64,000 bases of DNA from Helochares maculicollis (lineage: Eukaryota > Arthropoda > Insecta > Coleoptera > Hydrophilidae): positions 45,833 through 109,832 of the forward strand of contig JAWQRO010000002.1 of NCBI GenBank assembly GCA_033557835.1, given 5' to 3'. Positions within the stretch are counted from its first letter, which is position 1. Every line of letters starts with the position of its first letter. Shown here one piece after another: positions 12,301-25,102 of the stretch. The notes under the pieces were generated by a model. The model did not search any database and was not told the origin of the DNA. It saw only the letters and a program-made list of their open reading frames with translations. The position numbers were made by a program, and so were the translations under genes.

Positions 12301-14556
12301 AGTTTAAAGTAAAACGCTAAAGCATCTTCTTCCATTCCGTAAGTTATTCCAGAGCATAAAACATAGGTTTTAAGTTTATCCTTGTACTACAAAACAATAG
12401 CGAGAAATTTATGCAGTATGAGTTGATGTTTTAGTTGTGTGTGTATGCAATACAAACCTTTTTGCCTCGCATTATAACTTCTCGTTCGCATTGTATATAA
12501 TCTTTGTAATTCGGATGCGCCCTACGTTTTCGATAATCTGCTTCACTAAAAGGCGTATCGGGCTCTTCCTAAAACTGATTTGTTGCAAAAATGAACAATA
12601 GAAATAACTTCTAAACCTACCGGGTCAATCGGCTTCGTTATGCCCCAAGTCATTACTGGTGAAATAAGGATGAAAGTTCTTACATCGTCATTGGCTATAT
12701 ATGTCTTAGGACCGGCTTCTTTTAGTTTTTCTACTTCTTCCTCCATTGCTGAAATATTTAATATGGAATTGATAATAAATACCAATATTTCATATAAGAA
12801 GATATAAGTAAATCAGCTCTACTCAGAGTACAGATTGAAATCAAAATACTTGTTTGTATTTATTAGAACATACTTCTAAGAGCTTTGAGGGCCTTGGCAA
12901 TTTCTCTCTCGTTCTCCAAATCGCTGATGTCGTACACTACGAATCCACATTTCAAAAGTTCCATGTTGAACGTGGCTTCATCTTCTTCATCAATTATTTT
13001 ATAAATATCCTCAGTCGGTGTATGAAATTTTTCTTGCAAAGTACCAACTACTTGGTACTTTGCCCCTCCGATTGTTAACTCGGTTCTGGTGGCTTTCTCC
13101 TCTTCCTCTGCTTCCTCCTCTCCTTCACCACCACCACCCATTGGCACTTTAGTAGCTCCATAAACTTGGTCGGTTAGAAACTATGAAAGGAACAAATTTG
13201 AAAATGCTAGCTTTGTTAAGCGAAGCTTGTTTGTGAATTGTTATTACATTTGCCTCTTCATTTTGATAGTAATAATGATACTTGGCAAGGTACTTTTACT
13301 CATATAACATGTTTAAATTCAATTTAAATCAAAAGATCTATGTGATCATTTCAAAACAAAAAACAGTTCCCAAACTTTAAACAAAAGTACCCATATAAAA
13401 AATTATTTAACTAGGTAGATATTGTAGCAGATAACAGATATGATTTATGCCATAATATTAATAGTAAATGAAAATGCATAAAAAATGTATTATTAAAAAA
13501 GTCAAATGAAACTGAAAATTAACTGTACATATGACTTTTAATGATTATTTTGAGTAATATTACGGATGTTTTTAGATTATTCAATAATTTTGCTATGCGC
13601 TTTAAACTTTTTGGAATAATTTTTCTTCGATTCTAGCATAGCTTGTTAAAGTGATATAAATGACAACCAGTATTTTGAAATCAATGTTGTTTACTACTTT
13701 TATAAATTTTTCTGTGTTCTTGAGAGAGACTTGATGTTGCAAAGACTGAAATGACATTCTTACTTTTGCAATTTCTGTGTGCAGATTCCGTAACAAAGAG
13801 CTCAAAATAATTTCGTAAATAGAGCCATTTCTCATCAATAAGAATATAAGACTTTACAATTACCAGCTTAAAGTACGAATAGAAATTTAATTTTTTTTTA
13901 TTTTTCATAAGAAGTATGACAGAGTATGCCTTGTTTCATATATTATTTTTAACAAAGTCAAAAAAAATGTAGATTTGAAAATCTATCAATAACAATTATA
14001 TACAATTAATATAGAATAAAATATGTTGGGCTCTGAAGGACTTCCTTATTTTTAATCATTTGACACTCAATGTGATATAGTAAATTACGAAAACAAACCA
14101 AGAGTTTAATAGTATCAGAGGTCACAAATTATTCATCATTTTAAAGATGTTTTAGAGTTAGCTAGATATTACTAACATTAATAAGTCTGTTTGTAGTTTG
14201 TGGACCAGAACAAATGGGTCCATAAAATTAGTTATATAGCAAATATTTTATGTACATAACGTCTGTGTTTGAAAATTATAGGTAATTTATAGTGCATGTT
14301 AAGTGAACAATGTGTTTATTATGGAATTGATCTATAATGAAAATTTATACTTAAATAGGCAACTTTATTTTAATAGCTTGTTAAAGAGGTGATTTACCGA
14401 AGATATATGTCTCCCATGGAAAGTATCAACATTGTTTAAAAATACTCGATGCTTAATGAATCCTTCCTCATCCACGGCATCTCTTTCAGTTGGTGCTGTT
14501 GTTGTTTTGAAGTCTCCTGTTACATCTCCAGTTGTAGTTGAATAAATGGTAGACAT
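9315..14556 (-). CDS. AK7: Adenylate kinase 7 (NAD-fold + adenylate kinase + Dpy-30 motif)
   Basis: Nine exons in transcript order: 14556-14398, 13180-12874, 12748-12621, 12568-12458, 12386-12217, 12139-11968, 11878-11600, 11500-10730 and about 9670-9315, for roughly 815 residues (human about 720). The N-terminal half is the Rossmann-like domain typical of AK7 (start [10 protein letters not shown]; later [13 protein letters not shown] and [10 protein letters not shown]). The adenylate kinase domain has P-loop GPPASGKT at residues 407-414 and ILDGYPKN. The C-terminus carries a Dpy-30-type dimerisation motif ([16 protein letters not shown]). AK7 balances adenine nucleotides in motile cilia and flagella. 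Acidic and Gly/Glu-rich insertions occur in exons 2 and 8. Exons 1-8 join cleanly; the last exon does not: its natural acceptor at 9671-9672 leads to a frame with TGA at 9665-9663, and one extra base would restore the frame (see findings). Start ATG 14556 is the first in frame. Confidence 0.9.
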
Positions 14557-14871
14557 GTTATCAACAACTTAACGTAAAGTCACTTCTGACTTGATTGTGA
14601 CAATACTTGACAATCAGTGGTAAAATGGAGATTCATAGCCTAGTTGATTAAAAAAAGCTGTTCTTTTTCATGTCCTAATCTTAACTGCTTGGTTAAAATT
14701 GGGGCTTAGCTTACTTAGATAAACAGTATGAACCACACAAAACATGTTTACTAAAAATATTCCATAGCAAAAATATTGATAAAAATATTTATTTTGTTCG
14801 ATTTACGTAAATATCATTATAAATTGTAAAAACAATAGCAAGCCTCTTTACAAATAAAAATGTAATTACAG
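14557..14871. other. Gap between AK7 start and NIT2 stop
   Basis: 315 bp holding the 3'UTR of NIT2 and the promoter of AK7, both on the minus strand. A minus-strand AATAAA at 14793..14788, about 80 nt after the NIT2 stop, is the likely poly(A) signal. Nothing else was recognised. Confidence 0.55.
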
Positions 14872-16690
14872 TTATTCCTTAAGGTACTTTGTATTATAAA
14901 CATCTGATCTTCTTTGATTAAATATAGGTATTTGTTGCCTAACTTTTGAGCATTCATCAAAATCAATATCAGCGTAAATAATCTCTTCCTGGTGTCCCGC
15001 TTGAGCAATTACTTTACCCCAGGGGTTCGTAATTTGCGAATGACCCCATGCAATGTATCCTTTTTCTCCTCTAGCTGGGCTTATGCTAAACACAAAAACC
15101 TGGTTATCCAATGCACGCCCCTTTTGCAAAAGCTCCCAGTGTAAAGGTCCTGTTGTCATATTAAAAGCGCCAGGGTAAACCAACAATTCTACTCCTAAAA
15201 CAACATTTACGAATGACTTTAAACATATGAACAAATCTATGGTTTATATATTGATAATAACAATTAAAAACCAAACCTTTATTCCTATACACTTTTGCCA
15301 GTTCTTCGAATCGCATATCGTAGCAGATTCCTAGCCCAACTTTTATATCTCCTATTGAAAATATGGCTATGTCATTTCCTGCACTTAATATATCTGACTC
15401 TTTAAAGGTGATGCCTCCAGGAATGTCAATGTCGAAGAGGTGCATTTTCCTGAATTTAGCCAATAGTTCGCCTTTTGGAGACCATACAGTGCAGGTGTTA
15501 TATATTTTGTCGTTTTCTTTCTATAATAATGCGATACAATTATGTTTCAGTGATATTTTGAAATATGCAACATGACGTGTAATCAACAATAAAAATTCAA
15601 AATTGGCAAGATTTTCCCTCTTCACTATTTGTATAGTAATCCAGAATATCAGTTTAATAATTAAATTTCTATAATCTTTTTATTCTAGGTAGAATATATC
15701 TGAATGTTTTAAAAGTAGTGAAGCATTTTTATAATAAATGAATTCTCAAAAATTGCAGAAAATCATTCATATCTATTTTGTTACTGGCAGATACAAAGTA
15801 TGCATTTTCATACATTTTTCAAAAAAGGGGAAAACTATAAACCAATGTATATATGTTCCATAGACATGTTTAATGTCTGTGGAATAATGAAATTTATACA
15901 TCTTCAAATACATCTTAGAGAAAGTTTTGAGGAGGGCGATATTCTATTTAACATCCCCAAATATCATACAATGTAATGTAATTAGAAGGGAACTGTATTA
16001 AAAAAAATTAAGGTCTTTTCATTGTCAAAAGACTGTAATGGCTTCATTGATTTCAACATTGTATATAGATGTTTTTAAGCAAATCCCTTAAGAAATATTA
16101 TTGTATTTAAATATATTTTTTATGTGCAAAAAATAAACGAGAACACTTTCCTTAGAGATTCATTATAATAGCTTTTATTTGTAGGGAAGACATAGGAAAT
16201 TCTTTCAATAGTAATTTGCATAGCAAAGCAAGTAAATACTAATATGCAATTATAGTCATGTCTTTAAAAATGACAGAAAATCATATACCTCTGGCATGGA
16301 GCCTGCTATTAAGTGAATGCCCAGGTTAGAAGCTAAGGACTTCAAAGCTTGGCACGTTGGTCCATCCGGAACTTGTTCGGAATATTCTTTAAAAAACTGC
16401 GTCCCATAGGGCGAATTGAAGCATTCCGGCAAAGCAATCACCGTTGCACCTTCTTTGGCAGCCTTCTCAATCAGTTGCTTAGCATTTTCCAAATTTTTAT
16501 TTTTATCTTTACCTACGGACATTTGAATTAGTGCCGCTTTGAAGCCCCGCATTTTGGCAGTCGACAATAACTGTTTCGATTGTCTAAACGTTTTAAAAGA
16601 CGAATCAAGACTAATTTTGGTTAATACAAATTTACATTTTTGCAATAACATGATTGGGGGTGATAATAAACCGCATGACGTAATTCTCAT
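14872..16690 (-). CDS. NIT2: Omega-amidase NIT2 (nitrilase superfamily)
   Basis: Three exons: 16690-16289, 15520-15277, 15194-14872, giving 322 residues. The product matches NIT2, which hydrolyses alpha-ketoglutaramate and alpha-ketosuccinamate to 2-oxo acids in glutamine/asparagine transamination salvage. The Glu-Lys-Cys catalytic triad is visible: E89 in [10 protein letters not shown]159 in [12 protein letters not shown]200 in [10 protein letters not shown]. Conserved [17 protein letters not shown] and the C-terminal [13 protein letters not shown] follow. The family usually starts near [13 protein letters not shown]; here the frame runs 46 residues further upstream, with a basic, serine-rich, acid-poor segment that could be a mitochondrial presequence. 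Internal ATG 16552 would give the cytosolic-length form of 276 residues, the same as human. Head-to-head with GMPPA. Confidence 0.92.
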
Positions 16691-17037
16691 TGAAGCTAAA
16701 ACTTAAGGCTAAAATAATAGTACAATTGCTGTTTCTAAGTCATTTTAGAGCAACTGTAAAATAGCATATTATTTGTAGCTAATCCATTTGCATGCAGTTA
16801 TTTTGCCATCTCAAGTTTTAGTATTTGCGAAGCATTATTTACACCCAACGATGATTGTTCGCGCGGAAATTATACCAAGTGACATTGTTTTGAAGCGGCT
16901 GTCAAATGAATAAACGTCAAAAACAAATATGCATTACGTTGAGTGAGACGTGTCTTTTGATAACGAGTTTTTAAGCTGACTTAGGCGTATTCCTGATAGT
17001 AATTTTAAGTTAATCGTTACAGCTGTTAAACCCTAAA
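16691..17037. promoter_or_regulatory. Short bidirectional promoter interval NIT2/GMPPA
   Basis: 347 bp separate the two divergent start codons, so both transcripts must start in here. No TATA box at a convincing position was seen. The sequence has a few CG-containing words (for example around 16858-16865) that are rare elsewhere in the window. Promoter assignment follows from gene arrangement only. Confidence 0.5.
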
Positions 17038-18199
17038 ATGCTGAAAGCCGTAATTTTAATAGGAGGTCCCCAAAAAGGTAAGCTAAAACATATTTAAATA
17101 TTCCCCAAAAATAATAAAGATCAAGAAATGTAAATAAATTGTTAATTAACCTGAACTTTTGTTACTCAGGGACAAGATTCCGACCTTTATCATTAGACAT
17201 TCCAAAGCCGTTATTTCCAGTAGCTGGCTTGCCTTTAATTCAGCACCACATAGAAGCATGCGTTGCTTTAAAAGGTGTCAAAGAAATCCTCCTTATTGGC
17301 TACTATCCGGTTGCACAACTGCAACAATTTGTAAATGACATGCAACACACGTACAGCATAAACATAAGGTATCTTCAGGAATTCACTGCCTTAGGTACTG
17401 CAGGGGGTTTGTTTCATTTCCGTGACCAAATTCGCTGTGGGAGCCCTGATGCCTTTTTTGTAATGAACGGTGATGTCTGTGCTGATTTCCCATTGGAGGA
17501 ACTGTACCTATTTCACAAAAGTAAAGGCAATAATGCTTTGGTAAGCATTTACTATCTATAATTTTTATTTTAAGCTGTTTCGGGTCATTCAGTTCGTATA
17601 AAACAGAGAAATGATTATCATTACTTAAATCACTCATTTGCTGAAGAGAGCATACTGTCATAAGGATTGTCATAGTATGTTTCCTGTGATGATTTAAAAG
17701 TTGTAGATTGTTCATTTTTACGACACTCTCCATTTCATTATTGTTCATAATTAATTTTCGATTATTTTGGCTCTACTATTCGTTCTATCTGATATGTGTA
17801 TGAAGCAATAAAAATGACATAATATGTAGGTATAATTACTACTCCCACTCATTATACTTCTTTATCTAATACCTACATCACTTTCTGGATAAATAAATCG
17901 CCATACGCAAAAACAATGAATGCTTTATTATTTTTAGTCCACATACAAAATTTGCTCTCTGTGAAATTAGTTGTTGTATATAATTGGGTTGCTTTCTTTT
18001 TATTTTGCACAGTTTTTCATCCATATAAGCTTTTTAAAGGAATATTATGAACTAAGTTAAAAATTCTATAAGATGGCAGCTGGTATTATTTGATATTAAA
18101 CCATATTTTTTAACTGTTTTTGCTTTGTACTTAATCATAATTATATCGAGTGTAGAGTTATCACTTCTGCCAGTGTGAGAAACTGGAACTGATATATTG

Positions 18200-18241
<42 letters not shown>

Positions 18242-21200
18242 TGATTCAATTTAGCACGACTTGAATGATGCCTACTAATATTTTTGTAATTACTGTGATG
18301 ATTTGCAATTCAAGGTGACTATAATGGGTACTGAAGCAACAAGGCAACAATCACTAAATTACGGGTGCATGGTAACTGATAAAACGTCATTTGCTGTCTC
18401 TCATTATGTGGAAAAACCTAGTTCATATGTGTCAACACTAATCAACTGTGGAATTTATGTATTTTCCCTTGACATCTTTCAAACCATCGGTGAATCTTTC
18501 AATTCCAAACAGCAAGAATACTACAGGTATATATTAAATCAATTATTAAAAACAATATATCTCCTGTAGCTCTGCAATGAAATCTAAATTACTTAAATTT
18601 TATTTATTTTGTAGTCTATTTTGTAAATAGAATATTGATATGTACTTCTGAAATTAATTTGTTAACCTTTTTAATATATAAACATGTATTATTCAATTTT
18701 AAAATAACTTACATTTGCTACTTTAATTTTATATAATAATTTCTTGCTTTTCATTAAGAAATGGAAATGGGAATAAGGAAGCCGGTCATATTCAATTGGA
18801 GCAGGAAATCTTGGCCCCTTTGGCTGGAACAGGCAAAATGTTTGCCATGCAGGTATTTAAATCATGTCTGAATAATATGTTGGACTTTAAATCTCTCACC
18901 AATAATATTTATAATATGGCTGATTTTAATTAATCACACTTTATGTAAACTGTACATTTTTTCCAAAAAGCATTTGAAATATCATAATTATAATTACTAA
19001 AGAAAAATCATATTACAATTATGTATATTATTAACAAATTCAGACCAGATTGTCTACTGTGTAGTAGTGACCTATTATAAATATTCTCTAATACATGCTT
19101 GTCAATTAGTGCCTTTAGTTTTCATATGGAAGGAAGTAATACTAATTGTTCTAAATGACTTTGCCCCACTTACGATTTGTGAATGTCACAGTGTTCATTG
19201 TTGATATTGTTCTTTTTGCAGTCCGAATTAAGTAAAAATTGATGTATGTAATATGAAAGCACAGTATCTGCAATTACCTTGAATTCCGAAAGAGAGATTT
19301 TCACAGTTATATTATTTTACTACTTCATCTAAGCTCTTAAAATATATTAAATTACATTAAAAAATACATATCGTCTGTGAACGTACTTGATTTGAAAATG
19401 ATTAAATTTGCTTTTGCATGGCTATCCATAAATTCTGAGCCAGAGTTGACATGTTTAATTAAATTATTTATAGTCTATATATTTTAGAGAAAGAAATCAT
19501 GGAGTATATTTTATCTTTTAAAATTTAAATGGTATTGATTTTTAAAAAGAGGCAAAGATTCTACAGAGATTATATGTTAGGGGCATGCATGCAGAAATGG
19601 TATTCTCCGATTTGGGTGAGAACTAAGTTTGTAGTTTTTAATCAATCTAGCCGATTGCTAGATATTTCTAAACAGGCAGGCAATTATTCAATAATTAGTC
19701 TTCCAGTTGGAAAAAATATATAATTATATAGAGAATCGACTGTTACAACATACCCAAAATATTGAATTTTGGAAAAACGGAGAAAGTATAAGAAAATATA
19801 TAAAACTTAATGTTTCAATCTATAAAATGTCCTTTCAACGTAAGAGCAGAATTGGTTAGAAGTAACTATTCACTATAGAGCCATGACTGAGATAACGAGA
19901 TTTTGGTTAAGAGAACAAGTACATTTTTTATAATGAGCAAATTCAAGTAAATATAAACTAATCTATTATATTTATTTTCGGATAAAGACTACATTAAAGT
20001 TAGAAAATGTTTCACGAGTATGAGAAATATTTTCAGGGCTTAAATTACTGAAGATAAAGAAGACTAACAAGGAACAAACTACTAGGATTTCGAAATCTCA
20101 AAACAGGTTTAGCTTGTCGAAAAATGAAAAGAATATTGTTAGGGAACTCACAAATTGTAGAAATTTTAACACTTAGTACCAGTACTATAAGTGATAAACA
20201 AATAGATGATGTTTAATTTTGTTCACAATGAAGCTTTGGTGAGACTGTATAATTAATAAAGAATATTTGGCGTAAAATCTGAGAGAAAAATCTCTGGTTG
20301 CACTATGAGTGAATCATTAAAACTAAAATAACACTAACCGAAGCAGCGAACAAGTTTTTGTGGCAATACTTTTAATAATTTCTCCTAGTAAGACTTCACT
20401 TATAATAATAAAACTCTAACATATTATTTAGTCACCTTATACAAACAAAATGGTGTAATTCTAATTTTTTAAATTTATTATCATCGGACTTTAATTTTTA
20501 TTGTGTATTTTGTTATTCGAGCTATTTTTTAGGTGAATAATTGGTGGTCTCAACTGAAAACTGCAGGATCTGCCATATATGCAAACAGGCACTATTTAGA
20601 ATTGTATCGTGACAAACATCCAGAAAGATTAAACCCGCCCTCGTACAGTGGAGCTGGAGAATCTCAAACCAATTGCAAAATAATTCCTGATGTCCATATA
20701 CACCCGTCTGCAACAATTCATAAAACGGCTGTGGTAAGACAAATAATAAGTTCAATCATTTTGTTTTAGGAAAAAATGTAGGGCATATAAACTCAACTTT
20801 CTCATATACATATAGCAAAGGTTCATTATATTTTAGTGAACTGCAAGAGTTTATATTGAAAAGTTAAAAATAAATATACATAATTATAAAAATAAACTAT
20901 CTAAAGCTTGTATTGTTCATATTGAAAATATTATTTTCAGCATAAAAAATGTACTGTCTCATCTTTCCTGCATACATTGATATTTAAATTAATATTTAAG
21001 TAAAAATTATGGACCATGAAGTATAACTCTAAAATTAAAATATCAATAACTATATATTTTGTGAAATGTCTATTCATATATACTTACTTTTTTCTAGCTT
21101 GGTCCAAATGTAAGTGTTGGTCCAGGAGTCACAATAGGGCCTGGAGTACGCATTAGAGAAAGTATAATTCTAGCTGATGCGAACATAGCAGACCACAGTC

Positions 21201-21463
21201 TAGTCTTGCATAGCATAGTAGGACGGAATTCTAGAGTTGGCAAGTGGGCTAGGGTGGAAGGGACACCTTCGGATCCAGACCCCAACAAACCATTCGCTAA
21301 GATGGAAAATCCACCATTGTTTAACAATGACGGCCGCCTTAATCCCTCGATTACCATCTTAGGATGCTATGTTTCAGTGCCATCAGAAACGATACTGCTC
21401 AACTCAATTGTTTTACCTCACAAGGAACTATCTCGAAGTTTTAAAAATGAAATCATTTTATAG
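17038..21463 (+). CDS. GMPPA: GMPPA, regulatory alpha subunit of GDP-mannose pyrophosphorylase
   Basis: Six exons joined in phase: 17038-17077, 17170-17540, 18315-18526, 18759-18852, 20533-20733, 21098-21463; 427 residues, close to the family length of about 420. The N-terminal nucleotidyltransferase fold begins [20 protein letters not shown] and has [30 protein letters not shown] and VEKP. The C-terminus is a left-handed beta-helix of hexapeptide repeats ([17 protein letters not shown]). It contains the GMPPA-specific loop [13 protein letters not shown], which lets the alpha subunit inhibit the catalytic GMPPB subunit in response to GDP-mannose. GMPPA rather than GMPPB is supported by [13 protein letters not shown] in place of the catalytic signature of GMPPB. 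Acts in the cytosol in GDP-mannose supply for glycosylation. Intron 4 (18853-20532) is the longest and has no recognised content. Confidence 0.94.
18203..18238. repeat. (TA)n microsatellite
   Basis: About 18 TA dinucleotides inside GMPPA intron 2, about 75 bp upstream of exon 3. Length is likely polymorphic. Confidence 0.9.
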
Positions 21464-21900
21464 TAAGCACAATTTTTTGATTGGCATCTTTTGTACAAAA
21501 AATTGTTTTCATTATACGTTATTTCAGATGTTATATTATTAATGTTTATATTATATATATGTGTATATTTATTGTGAAGTGAATTTTACAAATATATTAT
21601 TTTTTAAGCACTTCTTTTGTGTTTTTTCTATTAAAGGAAGATAGCCTGTGTGAAAGTAATTGTAAGGTTGGAAAAATTAGAATGTCTTTTACAAATTGAA
21701 AGATTTATTTGTATTAAATTACAATATTTCAGTAAATGTCCTTAAAAATTAATAGAAAAAAAAGTACAAATTGTAATTTCATCTTATTCTTAACTTAATC
21801 ACTGACTTTATAACTTATGAACTCTACCGCTTTTAACATACAAGATGTTTACAAAACTTATGAACACGGTATTTGACACATTCACTTAAAGAAGCAATTT
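21464..21900. other. Convergent 3' ends of GMPPA and SRP14
   Basis: 437 bp between stop codons of tail-to-tail genes. A minus-strand AATAAA at 21709..21704 lies about 190 nt past the SRP14 stop and is its likely poly(A) signal. On the plus strand ATTAAA at about 21630-21635 could serve GMPPA. Nothing else was recognised. Confidence 0.5.
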
Positions 21901-24210
21901 CTATTCCGCCTTCGTCTTGGCTTTAGGTTTCTTTAATTTCTTCAAACCATCCAAATTACCCTTAAGTAAACTACTGTAGGCCACTTGAAATTTGTTTATA
22001 TCTTTTTGATGCACAACTGTGGCTATTTTCTTGGACCTAGATCTTGCACGTATTAAGCACATGTGTTCGTGAGGCTCAGGTAAAGGCGGCTTTCCTTCTC
22101 TTGGTTGCGGTCTATCATGTCCATCATCTATAATTTTGCAGCCAATTAATTTTAACCAACAAAAAATTTTGATAAAATATTTTTCTTTGATTGCCTCTAC
22201 AAATAGGTAATGAAAGAAATCTATTCATACTTACATCTCTTAAATGTTATTGTCACCGATCCACTGGATCTAGCTTTTTGGAATAACTTCGTGAGCTCTG
22301 ATAAAAACTGCAATAAATGAAATAAGTTTTGTTAAATACTAAATTCTGTACAATGTTTTATCAATCAACAAAAATAATAGCAATATTCTTAATGTTAATT
22401 AAGGCGCTTTGTTGAAATTACCTCAACGTTACTGACATTATTTTAAGTTGTTATAAAGCAATTAAACACAATTTATTCACTGAGAGGTCCTATAAATATA
22501 TAAAAAAGTGTGTGCAATAAATTATGCAAGCCAGCATCAACAATTTGAATTTATACAATGAGTCATTTACACAATTACATTTTGAACTGAGACCTAGATC
22601 GCATCCTTTTGTTCATTTTACATTGATTTCTAATATTTAATTTATTTAAGAAGAGTATATCTCTATAAGTTTTGAGCATTTGTCTGTTTAAATATTTATG
22701 CATTTAAATTGTACTGGTTTTTAAAGTATCCAGAAATGTTGCTTGTCAATAATTTGTATTATCAGTCACTAACTCTTTCTTTTGTTTCACTTCACCATAC
22801 TTAAGTAATTCAGTGGAGATGCCAAAGTCCACTGGAACTTCTCCATTTATCACATTTCTTAGTGTCGCATCCTCTATCCGTTGCTCCTATTACTGTTGCA
22901 TAACCTGGCTGAATCTTAAAATATCTATTTCATAATTCCTTATAGTAAGTAAAGTCTACTGGAAATTTTGTTGTTATATATTTTAGGGAAGCTTTCTGTG
23001 TTTTATACAGACTTCTTTTACTTTTTCCTTGAACAATACAGCCTTTGGATATCTTGGGTTGAGATTTTTTTTGATCGACAGAATGTTTTCATTCTAATCA
23101 TATTATATTTTAGTTTTTCTCATACTAAGTTAATACTATTGCAAGGATTTGTTTGAAGGTAATAATATTTACTAATAACATAACATATTCAACTAAAGAT
23201 GAACTACTGTCGTTTTAATGCCTCAGATCTTACTGATTTCTCCACAAATAAAAAAATATGCTATTGAGTTGGTGCATGATTATCAATCGATTCTCTTAGA
23301 AGAGGAGGTTATTAGTTAATAAAAGTTGCTGTTTATATTTAGTCAATGAAAATATTAATTTGGTTTTTTAGTTATCAGAATGTCAATAAATTGTCAATAA
23401 AATGCATATTTCTATTATTCTGCTTTACCACTTGAAAAAGGATTGATATAACAAACAATTATTTAATAAAACAACCAAAATAACAACAAATTGAATTCTA
23501 GAAACTAGTTTGCTAGAAATTTAAAAAGGATAGATGCATTGTACTTTCAGATATATGAATTAGAAAATAAATTACGTCTAAAAACATAATTAATACTCTC
23601 AGCTGGCAGAGATCTGTCACAAAGCCGAGTAAACAGCAGTGTTAATCAAACAATAATTGCATTTCTGTAGACTAATTTTTCGAAGTGTTTTATTTTTCAA
23701 AATAAACAGACCATTTACCATGCCTCGTCCGGGGCTAATTACTTTGAAAATTACAATAGACAATTTGACGTTTTTTTAGAACATCGAAATTCACAGGAAT
23801 ATAAAAAATATAATAGATTAACAGTGTACATTTAGCATTAATACCTGAAAATATTGTTATTGTTTTTCTATAAGTCAGGAAAGTTTATTGTACTTACTGC
23901 TGTTTATCGGACAAAAGATTGCTAGACTAAGTTCCTCTATAGGTAGTAGAACGATTTTTCACGGAATATCATAAATATTATTTCAGTAAATTGCCGAAAG
24001 GAGACAATATATGCTAAGTTTAAGTAGCACTACATTAAAATAATTTAAAGCGTCGTTCTTTTAGTTTAAAAAGTTGCAGGTTGCACCCCAGAAATGCGTA
24101 ATAATATCCAATACATATTGTGATAGTTACCAGGTGTCTCAAATGTAGGTTATGTTCATTTTTCTTAAGGTAAAGCAAATACTCACCGCATCATTTTCTA
24201 ACAAAACCAT
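21901..24210 (-). CDS. SRP14: Signal recognition particle 14 kDa protein
   Basis: Three exons: 24210-24187 (only 8 codons, MVLLENDA), 22307-22235, 22127-21901, giving 107 residues. SRP14 pairs with SRP9 to bind the Alu domain of SRP RNA and pause translation during ER targeting. Recognisable blocks: LSELTKLFQKARSSGSV, TITFKRYDG, the basic loop RPQPREGKPPLPEP, and CLIRARSRSKKI. The C-terminus ends in the usual lysine-rich tail (LKKLKKPKAKTKAE), without the alanine-rich extension of primates. Exon phases match. Intron 1 is about 1.9 kb and contains a broken coding-like fragment at 22746-22890 (separate entry). Divergent from BECN1. Confidence 0.95.
22746..22890 (-). pseudogene. Decayed coding-like fragment in SRP14 intron 1
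   Basis: On the minus strand, about 46 codons read without stop (RIEDATLRNVINGEVPVDF, later LLKYGEVKQKKEL) before a TGA at 22748-22746. Two adjacent stop codons (TAA TAG) precede it in frame. The composition looks protein-coding, richer in acidic and basic residues than chance intron translation, but no ATG, splice framework or family is recognised. A dead retrocopy fragment is the simplest explanation; chance cannot be excluded. Confidence 0.25.
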
Positions 24211-25102
24211 TTTAATTGTCCTGCAATAGCTGCTAATGTATGGAAAATGTACTAATTAATACATTTATAGCAGGTGAATATGCAATGAACTTCTGACAAA
24301 TTCTTTCCACGTTTCTGAAACTCGTTTCAAATTCCTATTTAATTGGTTCGCATCTTTGCTAAGTCAATAATTTATTTAAACAACTTTTGGTAAAACAATT
24401 CTCATGATTCTATTTTAGCCTAAGTAACGGTTTCACATTACCAAGACATTCTGCAAATCATTCATAACTCTTACTAAATGTTATATGCACTCCAATCCGT
24501 TTATAAATCAGGAGTTTCGTTTTTAGAAACGACAATCCGACAATTTCCTCGGTCATATTTTAGGTTGCCAAAATTGCCTGGAAGGTGACTTGTTGAAATA
24601 GAAAATATAAGCACTGAGGAAATATGTATTGCTCAACAAAAGTAGCTTCTTGCGTTTTGCGTGTTTAAAAAAGTTACAAATAACATAAAACAGTAACGTT
24701 GGCAATCGTGGAACCCGTTGAAAAATAAATTCGGATAAAATAGATTCACGTAATCCATAAGTAATTCGTATAAGACAATATTACACATATATCTAATTGC
24801 AAAAATGAATGCCTTTGGGTTTATGGTTGTTCGGTGGGTTTAACTATCTGTTTGCTGGTCTAAAAATTGCCTGAGCACAGCGCAGCTGCAAACCACAAGT
24901 CATAACAAAATCATCTGTTTATTGTCATTACTTTTGTCAGAGAAACAAAGTAACAAATTAAAGTTCAACATTACTCATAGCATAAATTGAAATAAGTTTG
25001 AACGCACGCACGCTCCTTTATAAATAAAAATTTCTTCCATGCCTTAAAACATAAACAGACGCAATCCAGTTGCGTGTCGGTTATTTTAGTGTGTGATGAA
25101 AA
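24211..25102. promoter_or_regulatory. Divergent promoter interval SRP14/BECN1
   Basis: 892 bp between two head-to-head start codons, so it carries both promoters and 5'UTRs. No repeat, RNA gene or core promoter element was recognised with confidence. Confidence 0.45.
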
